DNA of 64,000 nt from Pegoplata infirma (GCA_963921195.1 OY992536.1:99101550-99165549); one strand, 5' to 3'. Positions 51,352-63,300 are shown, numbered from the stretch's first letter. Numbers and translations: made by a program. Notes: generated by a model from the letters alone, not told the origin.

Positions 51352-52093
51352 TAGTGTTTGGGAATTCCCGGACTTTTCAATTTCCCGGGAAACGGGAAAA
51401 AAATAATTTATTTCCCGGGATTCCCGGGAATCCCGGGAAATTTTCATTATTAATATAAATCATAAAAAACATTAAAATTTGACCAACTTTTTATAAAAAA
51501 CAGTTTTATTACAGATAAACAAGTAATTAAAACATAAAAAATCAAAAAATAAAAGTTAGAAATCCAGAAATACTATAAAACAAAACAAAAAAAATATTGC
51601 AACTTTTTCCCCACAAAAAATCGCAAAAAAAAGCTACAAATCGCAAAAAACTTTAAAACTGCGTTATTCGAGCAAAAACTAATATAGTTGGCAGCACTTT
51701 TAATATTTATTCTTGAAATGTAAATTCTAGGTTCAAAATTTTTATATTTTTTGACAGTCTTAGCAAAATTATCATTAACCGACGTATATTTTTTGACTTT
51801 TTAAGTTTTTTCATGATATTATCATACTTTTTACACTTGGTCAGTTTTCCTATGAATATATATTTGCGCTGTTCTTCCAAATAGAAAAACTACAAAAAAT
51901 AGCAAATGTAATTGTACCTGTATGTAAAAAAAATATTAAAAATTAAATTAAAGTTTTTTATGTAAAATGGTTTATTTTATAAAATTCCCGGATTTCCCGG
52001 GAAAAATTAAAAAAATTCCCGGGAATTCCCGTCAGTCTTTTCCCGGGAATTCCCGGGAAATCCGATCCGGGAATTCCCGGACCCCAAACACTA
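51352..52093. mobile_element. Non-autonomous hAT element with CCCGGGAATT repeats, 742 bp
   Basis: Target duplication GGTGTGAT lies at 51344-51351 and 52094-52101. The ends are TAGTGTTTGGG and CCCCAAACACTA. GGGAATTCCCGG palindromes are densely repeated at both ends. The centre is AT-rich with no transposase. It is inserted in an env remnant. Confidence 0.9.
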
Positions 52094-52450
52094 GGTGTGA
52101 TACACTACGACAAATGTACCATCGACATCAACGGCACCATATTTGTCGACAACTAAAACAAATTTTGGGACGAAGTTTATTTGCTACCGCCTATATCTGC
52201 AACCCTGACAACAAATTTCACCAGGAATAACATAACCCTACAAAAGTTAGAACTATTCACTCATCAGACACTGAAGAAACAAAACCTTGGCTATGTTGTG
52301 ATATCGTTATGCATAATCGCTACAATGGCACTAATCTATATTTTACCAAATCGGAAAATTGTTTAATTTATCACATTCAGCCCTACAAACGCTCCTGCTC
52401 AGTCCTTCTGGTCGTCGCCCTATTCAATTGAAACGTACACAAGTGAAGAA
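52094..52450 (+). pseudogene. env: Env C-terminal remnant (errantivirus-type)
   Basis: The right half reads LLPPISATLTTN and TLQKLELFTH, followed by a hydrophobic segment of about 17 residues (VVISLCIIATMALIYIL), then a basic tail with TAA. This is the arrangement of the transmembrane subunit end in insect endogenous retroviruses of the 17.6/297 group. The surface part is absent and the upstream piece at 51300-51343 is separated by the hAT element. Stops are present. Confidence 0.6.
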
Positions 52451-52531
52451 CATTTTGGAGTTAATCAAATTATCGACATTTACAATAAAAACGTAATTTC
52501 ATCAATAGATTCACAAAATTTTGTTATAGAT

Positions 52532-53360
52532 GTGACAAAAGAAGGCAAAACACAAAAGTCTAAAGTGGATTCAGGTGCAGGTTATGCCCTTATACCTGAG
52601 ACAGATTTTAAAAAATTAAATATCAAATCAACAAAACTAACACTGCTTTTCGAGCATAACACCGGGGATGTGTTTGTACCTCTGGGTGTTCTAAATGTCA
52701 ACGTAAAATATAAAAACAAATCATGAAAAGAAGACATGTATATTGTATCATCAAAACATACAGTCATTTAAAAATCAACCTTACAGACATTGATCAATGC
52801 GAACGTAAAGAAGAAACTCATCAAGTAAATTCAATAACACAAACACAAGAAGTTGGGGTGCATTCCTGATTTGGTTTGTAGTCTAAAGCTACACAAAGGT
52901 GCTAAACCTGTATTTATCAAAGAAAGACAAGTTTCTTTTGCACTGCGCGAAAAAGTAGAACGTGAGCTTGACACTTTAGAAAAAGATGGCGTAATAACGA
53001 AGGTATACCAACTAACGGTGAATAGAGTGCAATTGCGATTGTACGATAAAAATTAAGCAATTTGAAATAGTGAAGGCGAAGCTTGACAACGGATACGAAC
53101 TGAAATGCCACATAAACCAGCTGTACAAATCAGGCGTAGCCAAGCCAGGAAAAACTGTTGTTTTCTGACCCACCAGCAATAAAAGAAAATTCTAAAATTT
53201 AAGAAGTACAAATAGAGCGTAGCGTTGCTACCACAACCAATCAACCAGTTTCAGAACCGCCTGTACAACCCCAATCCTCTGTCCTCTGGAACACCAGACA
53301 GTATAAGGAACACCAGGCAGCATAAGAATGTCCAACCGAGCTAGAAGACCTCCAGCCCAT
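52532..53360 (+). pseudogene. pol: Mag-like gypsy Pol scraps: protease, RT start, integrase end
   Basis: SKVDSGAGYALIPE is a protease active site, followed by VPLGVLNVNVKYK. After a short loss, KPVFIKERQVSFALREKVE and LEKDGVITKV match the start of mag-type RT. The sequence then jumps to GYELKCHINQLYKSG and finally RRPPAHFAD, typical of the far C-terminus of mag-type Pol. RT palm, RNase H and integrase core are missing. Confidence 0.6.
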
Positions 53361-53841
53361 TTTGCGGACCATGTTCCTCATTAAGCGTGGGCGATTGTAA
53401 TGTCATTTATACATAGATGGCAACCCTCCTCATCATTTGACATTCCTTTTATATATTCATCCTTAATTAAATGTACTCTATTATTCATATATCACATTTC
53501 AACACGAGTGCTTATATTACACAACATTTTTATACCTTATTAAATTTATAATTATTCGATTATTTACTACAATCTACTATTTTTTACTCATTTTACTACA
53601 GCTGGAAATTTTCAATACAAAAAGTAAACAAGACTCTCCAGTTGTTGTAAAAAATAGTAAGAAATTTGGGTAATCGAATAGACCTAATAGTACATTATTA
53701 AATCGTTTTATTAGTAGTAGCATATACAACACACCTGGTGCAGTAGAATCTGTTGATTTTTTGATAAATTATACTACTAATGATGTTGGTAATGAATAGG
53801 TTAGTTCAGTGGATTTACAGCAAAGCTTAGTCGAATATACA
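53361..53841 (+). other. Probable LTR remnant, no gene
   Basis: It follows the Pol end and begins near TGTAATGTCATTTATAC (53398). AT-rich; no partner LTR is found in the window. Confidence 0.3.
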
Positions 53842-54170
53842 CAAGTTGATTAAGCCAATGCAGTGTCATTCGAAAATTTGGTTTTGACAAAGATGGTAAA
53901 AACTCTAATGAAAGTACCTATTGGAGAAATCTTTAATATTATTGGAAATATCGATGTCCCCAATAAGGGGTAGCAGGTTTTTAATTCAAACGTAGAAAGA
54001 CCGAAGATGGAATGTACTGGAAGGTCTGGCCGACCCAGAAAAATACGCAATACAGTGAAGGAAATGAAAAACGATATAGATGTTCTGATACCTCAGACTG
54101 TAGAAGCTGTGGAAAATGTTTTTATTGAATTATTTGGCAACCCTGAAACGTTACTTGTATTTGAGTGATT
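53842..54170 (+). pseudogene. pol: Copia-type Pol linker fragment
   Basis: This matches 48855-49040 over AAGCCAATGCAGTGTCATT and the GTAGAAAGACCGAAGATGGA part. In broken frames it encodes GRPRKIRNTVKEMKND. It corresponds to the poorly conserved region between integrase and RT in copia Pol, to judge by its place before WTYK-type RT at 57594. This assignment is tentative. Confidence 0.4.
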
Positions 54171-55247
54171 TTCTTTTCATTCATTCTTTTTCTGTATTCG
54201 CTAGAGTTAAGAACACATTTTTATATTCAATAAAACTTTAATTCACTTCTCTCTTGACAATTAGATTGACAAGATCGCCATTTTTCCGGCGCTTTGGGAA
54301 AACATTTTTGTGAATTTGTAATTTTGATTTAAAATTGTGATTTTTGTTTAAATCTTCCTTTATCAAGCAGAAAAGTGCTGAATCTTAATCAATATTAATC
54401 TTTATTAAGATATTTGTTAATTTTTGCGAAGGGTGTTACACTCTTTGCTGATATATGCTTTTTGCTGCTTAGAGGATATTAGAAGCTGTCAACAAGGTCG
54501 TTTTTGGTTGATGGTGGCTCTGAGCCGCCATTTTTGATAGTCACACAAAGTAGTTTCGATAAATTTAAGCTTGAAGAGGATTTAGTGTTCAATATGGGTA
54601 AGTCTGCTGAAGACAAACCTATTGATCAAGTAACTGCTGCTGGTGGAGGTAATAAAGTGGTGGATTTGAAAGGAAGGAAAAGAGGAAAAAGAAGAAGGAG
54701 CAACGGTACAATAAGCGGTATTTCGCAGGCCCCTGTTATATTCAATTGTAATCATCCTCAAACTGCTCAGTAGAATGGCGTACAGAGTGTGAGCGGCTTG
54801 CTGACCGGCAGTGACTCTCAATCTGCTACTGGTCAGGTTGTGGTGGCTGTGGCCAGCATGACTTAGACTTCGAATGTGAACGTTAATCTGAATCAATCTA
54901 CATGTGCAACTACAACAATGAATAATAATACTACTATAAATAATAATATACAGAATTCTCAGGGAGGAAATATGGTTGTTTTGTATCCCAGCTGTTTTAA
55001 GGGGGATGCTGCTGTCTTGGTAGATACATCCATGTCAGAAGTGTGCTCAAACAGATGAGTGAAGAATGGTCTGTATTTTTTGAAAAAATATGGGACCTTA
55101 AAAAAATACATACACGAAATATGTATGTGATTGTATGTGTGTAAGCTATCGGAAAAGTTAGAAACGAAAATACGTATATGTGTGAGTGAACGGCTTAAGT
55201 GTTCTAGAAAAATTACGAAAATTTTAAGACGCTAGCACTAATACCCG
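54171..55247 (+). other. Unrecognised coding-like stretch
   Basis: From 54504 a frame gives DGGSEPPFLIV and KGRKRGKRRRSNGT, and from 54876 an Asn/Thr-rich frame. Both are interrupted by stops. It might be the start of a non-LTR ORF1 or gag. I see no domain motif, and the remainder is AT-rich. Confidence 0.25.
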
Positions 55248-55770
55248 AGTTACGGCTGAGCCGTATATTATAAGTATTTTTGTTATCTTATTATTATTAT
55301 TATAACATATTTTGACTTTATATACATCCCACAATTTATATACAATATTGTATTTTCTGACCACTTATAGTGGCATTAACCATATATATATATATATTTC
55401 ACAACAATCAATTGTCTGCTGTTGATTCAACAATTATTATGTTTTGCTTATTAGCGACATACATAGTTCTTGATACTTTTGGTTTTTAATGTTTTAAGTG
55501 GCAACAAAGAAACTGTAATATAAACAATATACATGGATTCTTGGAATTGTATTTTACCGACATAAACCGTTTCTTTGCTGCCTAAAGTATAGATATTGAT
55601 CGTGGTGATGTAGAGTTGAGTAGTTTTGTTTTGAAACCCAGAAGACATCACACATTGTATACTTCTCCTCCATAAAAAGGAAATTTATAATAAAATAAAA
55701 GATTATAAAAAGAAACCCTTTGGTTTGGTTTTATTTTGAATTATCGATAATCGATCCTGCACCCAAAACT
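55248..55770 (+). repeat. LTR B of the 17.6/297-like element
   Basis: Close copy of LTR A with the same AGTTAC start and CCAAAACT end, followed by TGGCGCAGTCGAAAGGCGAC. It differs by indels in the AT-rich U3 and a TA microsatellite at 55382-55400. The hairpin pair is at 55500-55516 and 55566-55582. No polypurine tract precedes it. Confidence 0.85.
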
Positions 55771-55990
55771 GGCGCAGTCGAAAGGCGACTTATTTTAATA
55801 AGTCAACCTACGTCGTCAAAAAGAAAATACGAAAAGATCGAATATCAGTGAATGAACAATTTAAAAAAAAAAAAACAAGAGAGAAAAATTCTTGATGGAA
55901 TATCAGTGAATTTACAATTTTTTAATGAACCAATTCTTGATGGAATATCAGTGAATGTCAAAGCAACTTGATAGTTTTGTTATTGTGGAT

Positions 55991-56181
55991 AGTCACAATA
56001 TCAGTACTATGGGATGCTTAACATACATATATAATAATGTAGACATAAGTTTATGCTGAATTGCAGAATAGCTGCAATTCCTAACTTTTAAGTTATTTTT
56101 AAAAATTTAAATAAAGTTTAGTTTAAAAAAAAACACCAAAACAACAATGTTGTTTTATTTACATTAGTGGCGCAGTTACGG
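55991..56181 (+). repeat. LTR C and primer site of a third related element
   Basis: A short AT-rich block with AATAAA ends in ACATTAG and TGGCGCAGTTACGG (56168-56181), the same primer type. The AGTCAC start at 55991 is a guess from the AGT rule of this group. It is unlike LTR A/B in sequence. Confidence 0.45.
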
Positions 56182-56266
56182 GACAATATATCTGAAGATA
56201 TATTGAGAACCATATAAAAAGAATATATATATGTATGTATATATAAAAATACATAGTGAAATAAAT

Positions 56267-56443
56267 ATGAATGCTGAACAAATTAAACAAAGTATCGAAC
56301 AGCTGGAATGCCTCGTCCTAAAGCAAGAAGCTTTAATAAAAGATCAACAACAACATCAGTTGTTGCTTGAAACTGAAATGCAAAAAAATCTAGAAAGATC
56401 CCAACAAACGGAAGCTGTTATTCAACAACAACAATATCAGTGA
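56267..56443 (+). pseudogene. gag: Gag coiled-coil start after LTR C
   Basis: ATG at 56267 (an upstream ATG at 56231 is in frame but less likely) gives 58 codons rich in Gln and Glu, for example EQLECLVLKQEALIKDQQQHQ, a coiled coil like that at 12911. It then runs into the leader repeat GAATTATCAGAAAATT, so the gag is cut by recombination with leader sequence. Confidence 0.5.
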
Positions 56444-56691
56444 ATTATCAGAAAATTTTTGGGAAAATAATACAGAAATTCTTGATGGAATATCAGTGAA
56501 TTATTAGAAAATTTTTGAAAAAAATAATACAGAAATTCAAAGGTCTCACAGTTAATGGTGAAATAGACAAAACCCTAGAAAATACAAAAGCTTCTAATAG
56601 TTAAAGTGCAACTCTTAGTGACTACACTTTGTTAATCTTCACGAGGACGTTAGATACGTAGTAGATTCCATACCTGAAACAAGTTCTTCAT

Positions 56692-57318
56692 CACTCAAAA
56701 AAATAAAACTGTAAAGTTAGCAAAAAATTTAGTTAAATTTAACTAAAAAAACACCTGATTTTGAACCTACTAAATTTCTAGTTAATTTAACTAAAAATAT
56801 TTAGTTAACTTTTCGTAGAATTAATGTAGCAAAAAACCGTAACTTTAACTAAAAATCAGCTGAAAATTTCGTTATATTTTTATGTATGTATGTATTAACA
56901 AAAAAATTAGTTAAATTCAGCTAAACTTTTTGTAAAAAAATTGTAAGTTTGTTAAATATTGATTTTATACACTAACACTTCACTTATTTTTTCTTTTTTT
57001 TCACAGCATTAAGTTCAGCATAAGTAGAACTTATGAGATTTGCATAGGAGGCTACACAAGAAATTTCTAACATTTTTTCACTCGACAAATATGTTACGAG
57101 AAATCAGCAAATTAATTAATAAAAATTCAGAAACACAGTTTTAAAGTCAACAAAAAAAAATAATTCAAAATTTGTTCAAAACTAGTATTTTCGTAAATTG
57201 AACTTAACTAAAAAAAGTAGTTTAAACACTGATTTTAACTAAAAATTTGCTAAAAAGCCAGTAAACTCGAGTTAACACAAAATAATTTGTTAACTTTACA
57301 GTTTTATTTTTTTGAGTG
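56692..57318. mobile_element. MITE with CACTCAAAAAAATAAAACTG ends, 627 bp
   Basis: The terminal inverted repeats are about 29-33 bp with one mismatch and continue into AGTTA(G/A)CAAA. TTAGTTAAA/TTTAACTAA words fill both flanks. The end motif is shared with the element at 31587, so they are probably one family. No clear duplication (AT on the left, CA on the right). Confidence 0.75.
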
Positions 57319-57651
57319 CAGCAACCAAAGAGGAAGAACCCAGTATTTCTTCATCTGCGGAAAAAATTACGAAAAGGGATAATAAAAACATTTCAGTTTG
57401 TACAAAAGAATAATTAACATTTTTGTCTTTATGAAATTGTTTTTATTTTGTAGAGCAGAAAAAATGAAAGGTATTTTTTTTAGCAGCACAAATTCATATT
57501 TAGGAGGTTACAATGAGGGGTGAAGAAATGTTAATTTTTTAGTTTTTTGCGTTTATATCCTATTTTATGCCAAGAAACCTAGTCATGTTGTATGATTTAG
57601 TTTGTGCTCCACCTAATGCGAATATTGTCGGTTGTAAATGGACGTACAAAG

Positions 57652-58748
57652 TAGAGTATTCAAAACCGATACCGAAAACCGGTTAACCGTTTTTTTCATT
57701 TTAAGAAACTCGACCGGTTTCGAATAGTTTTGAATTTCGAATATTCGAGAAACCGGTTTTTCTGTGTCGGTTAACCGGTTTTTATACAAAGTTATAATAT
57801 AATGAGTTAAAATATGTATTGACTTTACAAAGTTTTTTAGAAACACTAACATAACTTAGCGGTACTACCATAATCAGTTTGTCTATATGTTGGTATGTCA
57901 ATATCAATATATCACCGAGTTCCGGATATTTATTTTTTTTTAATTTGGCACCTTGGAGTGCTATGGCAAAGCGTTTTTTTTTTAAGTAACTTTTTGAAAT
58001 TGTTGAAATCGGAATTGGCAAAATCAGCCCAAATGAATATGTTAGGACAGATGCCTAAATTTATTAGTAATTGTGTTCTTTAAACAATTCAATAAAAACA
58101 AATTTTGAAATAAAATCTCTACGGATTTCATCTCTCAATTGCAAAGGATTTAAATTTATTTGTTACTTTATTTGTCCAATAAACCAAACAATATCGTTGA
58201 AATATCGAAGCAATATTACCTAAAAGTCACATATTATACAAAACAGTAATTTTTTCATTATAAAGTGTACCATGAAAACATGATATCGTTTTCGCTATCG
58301 AAAATCCTGTCATGACGATAGTAATATCGCCTTATTTTAGATTTTATGGAAAAACCATCGTTATTCCTAGCGATAACCATATCGTATCGGTAGGAAATTA
58401 TGAAATCATTTTCGCTGTCGAAGTTTCCAGCGAAATTGGGCGGTAGTAAAATCACTAAAACTTTGGAATGGTATCAAAATTTTATTAAATGGGATATGGT
58501 AAAAAGTGGCATACAGATGATACTATTTTCGCTATCACTTATCGATTTTGGGTTTATTGGGCTATGACTTTTTTGTAAAAATATTATTTAGTTTACTTTA
58601 TTTTTAACCTGAAGAATAAAAACCGAAAAACCGGTTTAACCGGTTTTTTTTGCTAAAACCGAAACCGGAAACCGGTTTTTCAAAAATTAGCTTTTTCGAA
58701 TAAACCGAAAACCGGTTTTTTAAAATGGACGGTTTTTTGAATACACTA
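57652..58748. mobile_element. Non-autonomous hAT element with AACCGGTT repeats, 1097 bp
   Basis: Target duplication GTACAAAG lies at 57644-57651 and 58749-58756, inside the copia RT (codons for TYK). The ends are TAGAGTATTCAAAA and TTTTGAATACACTA. Many AAACCGGTTT-type palindromes sit near both ends, and ATCG-rich inverted pieces occur in the centre. No transposase frame. Confidence 0.9.
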
Positions 58749-59013
58749 GTACAAAGTTAAACGTGGATCCGATGGTAAAATTCAACGCTTCAAGGCCCGT
58801 TTGGTTGCACAGGGTTTTAATCAGAAGTATGGCTGCGATTATGACGAGGTGTTTGCTAGGGTTATAATTTTTTTTGGACGTCATTCTCCCAAAGGCCTAT
58901 CTTATGGGAAATATTGTATTAACCATAAAAAAATCGATTTCAGTTCAATTCGGTTTAAAAAAAAAACCTCATACACCGAATGCGATTTCTAAAATGACTT
59001 TAATTTTTTTTTT

Positions 59014-59060
59014 CATTTAAGTTAGGTGCGTGAACTGTGTTCACGCACCTAACTTAAATG
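59014..59060. repeat. Perfect hairpin, 22-bp arms and 3-base loop
   Basis: CATTTAAGTTAGGTGCGTGA(AC) at 59014-59035 is the exact reverse complement of 59039-59060, with TGT between. The right arm leads directly into the copia RT coding that restarts at 59062. Confidence 0.9.
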
Positions 59061-60127
59061 GATGCTTGAAAGAGACAATCTTTATGAAAAACCGCCTGGT
59101 TTTATTGAAGGTGATGGCAATTTGGTGTGCAAACTCAAACGCAGTATATATGACTTAAAGCAAGCTGCAAACGTATGGAACAAGGCTCTGAACGACGTAT
59201 TGAGTGTTGGTGGTTTTACTCAAAGTAAAGCTGATCCGTGTTTATATAACAAAATCATCAATGGCATGCTTAGTACAAAATTTGACGTGAACAATCTTGG
59301 TGCCATATCACAATACCTCGGTATGGAAATATATAAGATACGACAGAAACAGTATATTGAAAAAATGTTAGTTAAATTTGGTCTACAGGATGCAAAATGC
59401 TCTAAATATCCAATTGATACGTCCTACGGGAAAAATGGTTCTGAACCATTACTACGGAATGACGAGTTCCAAAGGTTGATGGGTTCATTGTTGTATATAT
59501 CTGTGAATACACGCCATGATATTTCTGCAAGCGTCGCAATACTGGCTAGGAAGACGAGTAATCCATCCCATGAGAATTGGAATGAATTGAAGTGTGTAGC
59601 GAAGTATCTTAAGGGAACAGCCGATATGTATCTAAATTTAAACGTTGATTCAAATAATCGAAACGAACTTATCGGTTACGCAGATGCCAACTGGGCAGAA
59701 TGTAGAATCGATAGAAAATCTAATTCTGGTTACATTTTTATACTAAATAAAAGCGTTATTATCTGGGCTTGTAAAAAGCAAACAAGTGTCTCATTGTCAA
59801 CAACAGAAGCAGAATTTATTGCGTTATCCTAAGCTGTTTGGATCAGAATAGTGCTCTTTGATTTGGAATGTCGGCAAGAACGACCAACAACTATGTTAGA
59901 GGACAACAGAAGCTGCTTAAATCTAATAAAGGACGAGAAACTAAGTAACCGGTCTAAACATATAGATACGAAAGTTCATTTTGTGAAAGATTACATCGAC
60001 AAGAAGATAATCCACTGTGAGTACTGTCCTTCAGAGGAAATGATTGCCGATATGTTAACCAAACCCTTACCAACAACAAAGCTGGAAATCTTCAGGTTAA
60101 AATCGAACGTTTACTAATTTGTAATTG

Positions 60128-60135
60128 AGGAAGAG
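60128..60135 (+). other. Polypurine tract of the plus-strand copia copy
   Basis: GAGGAAGAG immediately precedes TGTTGG at 60136, shortly after the end of Pol, where the 3' LTR of the plus-strand copy should begin. Confidence 0.5.
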
Positions 60136-60392
60136 TGTTGGAAATACATTTATTACATTTTACTTTATTTATTTATCAATTCAATTCCTAAATATGTATA
60201 ACATATAAATAAAGCGATTTGGTAACTCTTTCTGTTAATAGGTGATATTCGATTTAAGGTTTGACAAAGAATGAAAAAATATTTTATTTTGTTTTAACAA
60301 ATAAACAACAATATAAACAAAACTATTTTGTTTTCCAAAAACCAAAATAAACAAAGTAGATTATTAAGGGAGTTCATTCTCAATCTTCAACA
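60136..60392. repeat. LTR-like segment between two opposing copia elements
   Basis: It begins TGTTGGAAATAC and, on the other strand, TGTTGAAGATTG, so it has TGTTG/CAACA ends in both readings. Each end abuts a polypurine tract belonging to the adjoining element. It is about 257 bp, a normal copia LTR length, with AATAAA in both orientations. I cannot decide whether it is the minus-strand element's 3' LTR, the plus-strand element's, or a junction of both. Confidence 0.55.
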
Positions 60393-63300
60393 CCCCCACT
60401 AGATTGAACTCCTAGTCCCATAAGCTCACAACAATGTAAGTGCTTCAAAGTAGTTAAGGATTTCGTTAAAACGTCAGCCACCATTTCTTCTGTATTTAGA
60501 TATTCAATGATAACCTTTTTATCTTCAACGAGTCCTCTGATAAAATGATGTCTTATATCGATGTGTTTCGAACGGGAATGATAAGTGCTGTTTTGTGATA
60601 AATTTATAGCACTCTTGTTATCACATTTGATAATGACGGATGATGGTCGGCCAAGTTCATTGAACAAAGATCGCAACCATAAAGCTTCTTGGACAGCTGC
60701 AGACAAAGCCATATATTCCGCCTCTGTTGTTGACAACGCAGTAGTTTGTTGTTTCTTAGAATTCCAAGATATACAACCACCTTGAAACTTATAAACGTAA
60801 CCTGATGTTGATTTTCGATCATCTTGATCACCAGCCCAATCAGCATCAGAGAAGCCTTGTAAATTTTCGTTTTCATCTTTTGAGAATTGTAGCTTATAAT
60901 TTATTGTGCCTTTAAGGTACCTCATAACACGTTTCACAGCTTGCCAATGCGCTTTACCAGGATTGTTGTTGTATCTGGCTAAAGCCCCCACTGCATACGA
61001 TATATCTGGTCGACTAACTTGTGCTGCATACATTATACTACCAATGGCTTCTTGATACGGTATAGATTTCATTTCATCAGTTTCTTCTTTTGTTTTTGGA
61101 CACATCTCTTTTGAAATTTTCTGGTTTACATCTAACGGTGTTGCTACTGGTTTACAATCGCTCATGTTGAATTTCTTTAATATATTTTTTATATAAAGTT
61201 CTTGATCTAACCATAGCTTTCCTTTAGAACGATCTCTAGTCACTTTCATACCCAGAATATTATGTGCCTCTCCAATGTCTTTCATTTTGAAATCATTAGC
61301 TAAACTTTTCTTTATGTGTAGTTTGCTTTCAGATTTATTAGTAAAAATCAAAATGTCATCAACGTAAATTGCAACGTATGTAATTTCATCATCTTTTAGT
61401 TTATAATACACGCAAGGCTCAGTTTTGGATTGTGTAAGACCAATCTTCTTTAAGGTGTTGTCTAACTTTTTGTTCCAAACTCTACTAGCTTGCTTGAGTC
61501 CATATAATGATTTCTTTAGTTTACATACCATGTTTTCTTTTGCCTTTAAACCTTCAGGAATCTTCATATAAATTTCTTCATCTAATTCACTTTGAAGGAA
61601 TGCAGTCACTACGTCCATTTGATCTATATCAAGATTATGTTGTACAGCCAAACTTAGAAGAAGACGTATAGAAGAATATCTTACAACGGGAGAAAACGTT
61701 TCTTCATAATCTATTCCATATCGTTGAGAAAAACCTTTAATAACCAGTCGTGCTTTGTACCGTTCTATTTCACCTTTGGAATCTCGTTTTATTTTAAAAC
61801 ACCATTTACTGTCGATCGGTTTCTTTCCCTTAGGCAACTTTACAACTTCCCATGTACCATTTTCATTTAAAGCGTTGAACTCATCTTCTATAGCATTTTG
61901 CCAGTTTTCTTTATTTACACTTTCAAGAGCTTGCTTTACTGTTTTGGGTTCATCTTCAGCATGTGCCAAATTACATTCAAATCCGTACCTCTTTACTGGT
62001 TTTGAAACTCTTTTTGATCTTCTTAAAACGTTAGGTGATGTGATTCTAGCATTAGATAATCCAGTTGAACTGCACTCAGGTTGATCTTCAAATCCATTAA
62101 ATGGCGTATCGTCGGTTTCATCAGAAAAGTATTGTTCTTCTTCTGATCGCATATCTTCTGTTGTTGTTTCATAACTTACATCTATATTACCTGAACTTTC
62201 ATCATTAGTATTTTCAGTATCATCAATATCAACTTCAGTATCATTAGCATCTTGAACATCATCAATACCATCTTCAATACCACTAGCATCTTCAATATCA
62301 ACATCATTTTCTTGTACAGGATTATCCTTATCCCCCACTGAATCACATCCGGGGATGATATAAAATATCGAATCATCTCTAGGCATTTCATCACAGAATT
62401 GATGTTCCAAAAATTTAGCATCTCTACTTAACGTGACTTCTTTTCGAGCATGATCATAAAAACGATAGGTCCTCGAGTGAGCACAATAGCCAACAAACAC
62501 TACTTCATTACCTTTAGCATCCAGCTTCTTTCTCTTTTCTTTAGGAATGTGTATAACGGCTTTGCATCCAAAAACTTTAAGGTATTTTAAGCTTGGCTTT
62601 TTACCTGTCCAAATTTCTTCTGGAGAAACATCTTTTAAAGTTTTACACGGAGTACGATTTATTAAATACACTGCTGTATTGGCCGCTTCTGCCCAAAACT
62701 TCTTAGGTAAGCCGGATTCAATCAAAAGACATCTTGTTTTTTCTATTATAGTTCGATTCATTCTTTCAGACATACCATTTTGTTGTGGTGTATATGGTAC
62801 TGTCGTTTGGTGTTCAATTCCACTTTGAATCATCATTGTCTTCATTCGTCTATTGCAATATTCAGTTCCGTTGTCACTTCTCAAAGCTTTTATCTTTTTA
62901 CCTGTTTGATTCTCGACAAATTGTTTAAATTCATAGAATTTGTCTGGAACTTCATCCTTTCTTTTTATAAAGTAAGCAAACACTTTTCTGCTGTAGTCAT
63001 CAATAAAAATTAGCATATATCTTGAACCACTTATTGAGGGTACTTCCATAGGTCCACACAGATCTGAATGAATCAGACCAAGTACCTCTGTTGCACGGTT
63101 TCCTGGATCCTTAAATGGGCTTCTCGACAATGTACCTTTCAAACAAGTAATGCAACTTTGCTTGATGACATCACACTTTACGCCAAGAACTGCACCCGAA
63201 TTCATGTTCTTAAGAATTTCATTATTAACATGACCCACACGTTTATGCCACAGACCAGACTCTTGAGTTCTTACATCAGAAACAAGTGCATTATTATTAG

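Larger units (their letters stand above)
57594..60117 (+). pseudogene. pol: Copia-type RT and RNase H, split by a hAT element and internally deleted
   Basis: The left part (57594-57651) encodes PPNANIVGCKWTYK, and the right part continues at 58757 with [14 protein letters not shown] and YDEVFA. After an unrelated stretch with a hairpin (58865-59060) the frame at 59062 gives YEKPPGFIEGDGN and LKQAANVWNKAL. It then passes from YNKIIN directly to FDVNNLGAISQYLG, so the catalytic YVDD region is deleted. RNase H is good (YADANWAE, SLSTTEAEFIALS), with one stop at 59830, then HIDTKVHFVKDY and MLTKPLP to 60117. Confidence 0.8.

Noticed and set aside
62182..62421. Extra minus-strand frame rich in Leu/Met/Ile
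   Set aside because: Out-of-frame reading of the acidic linker of the copia polyprotein.
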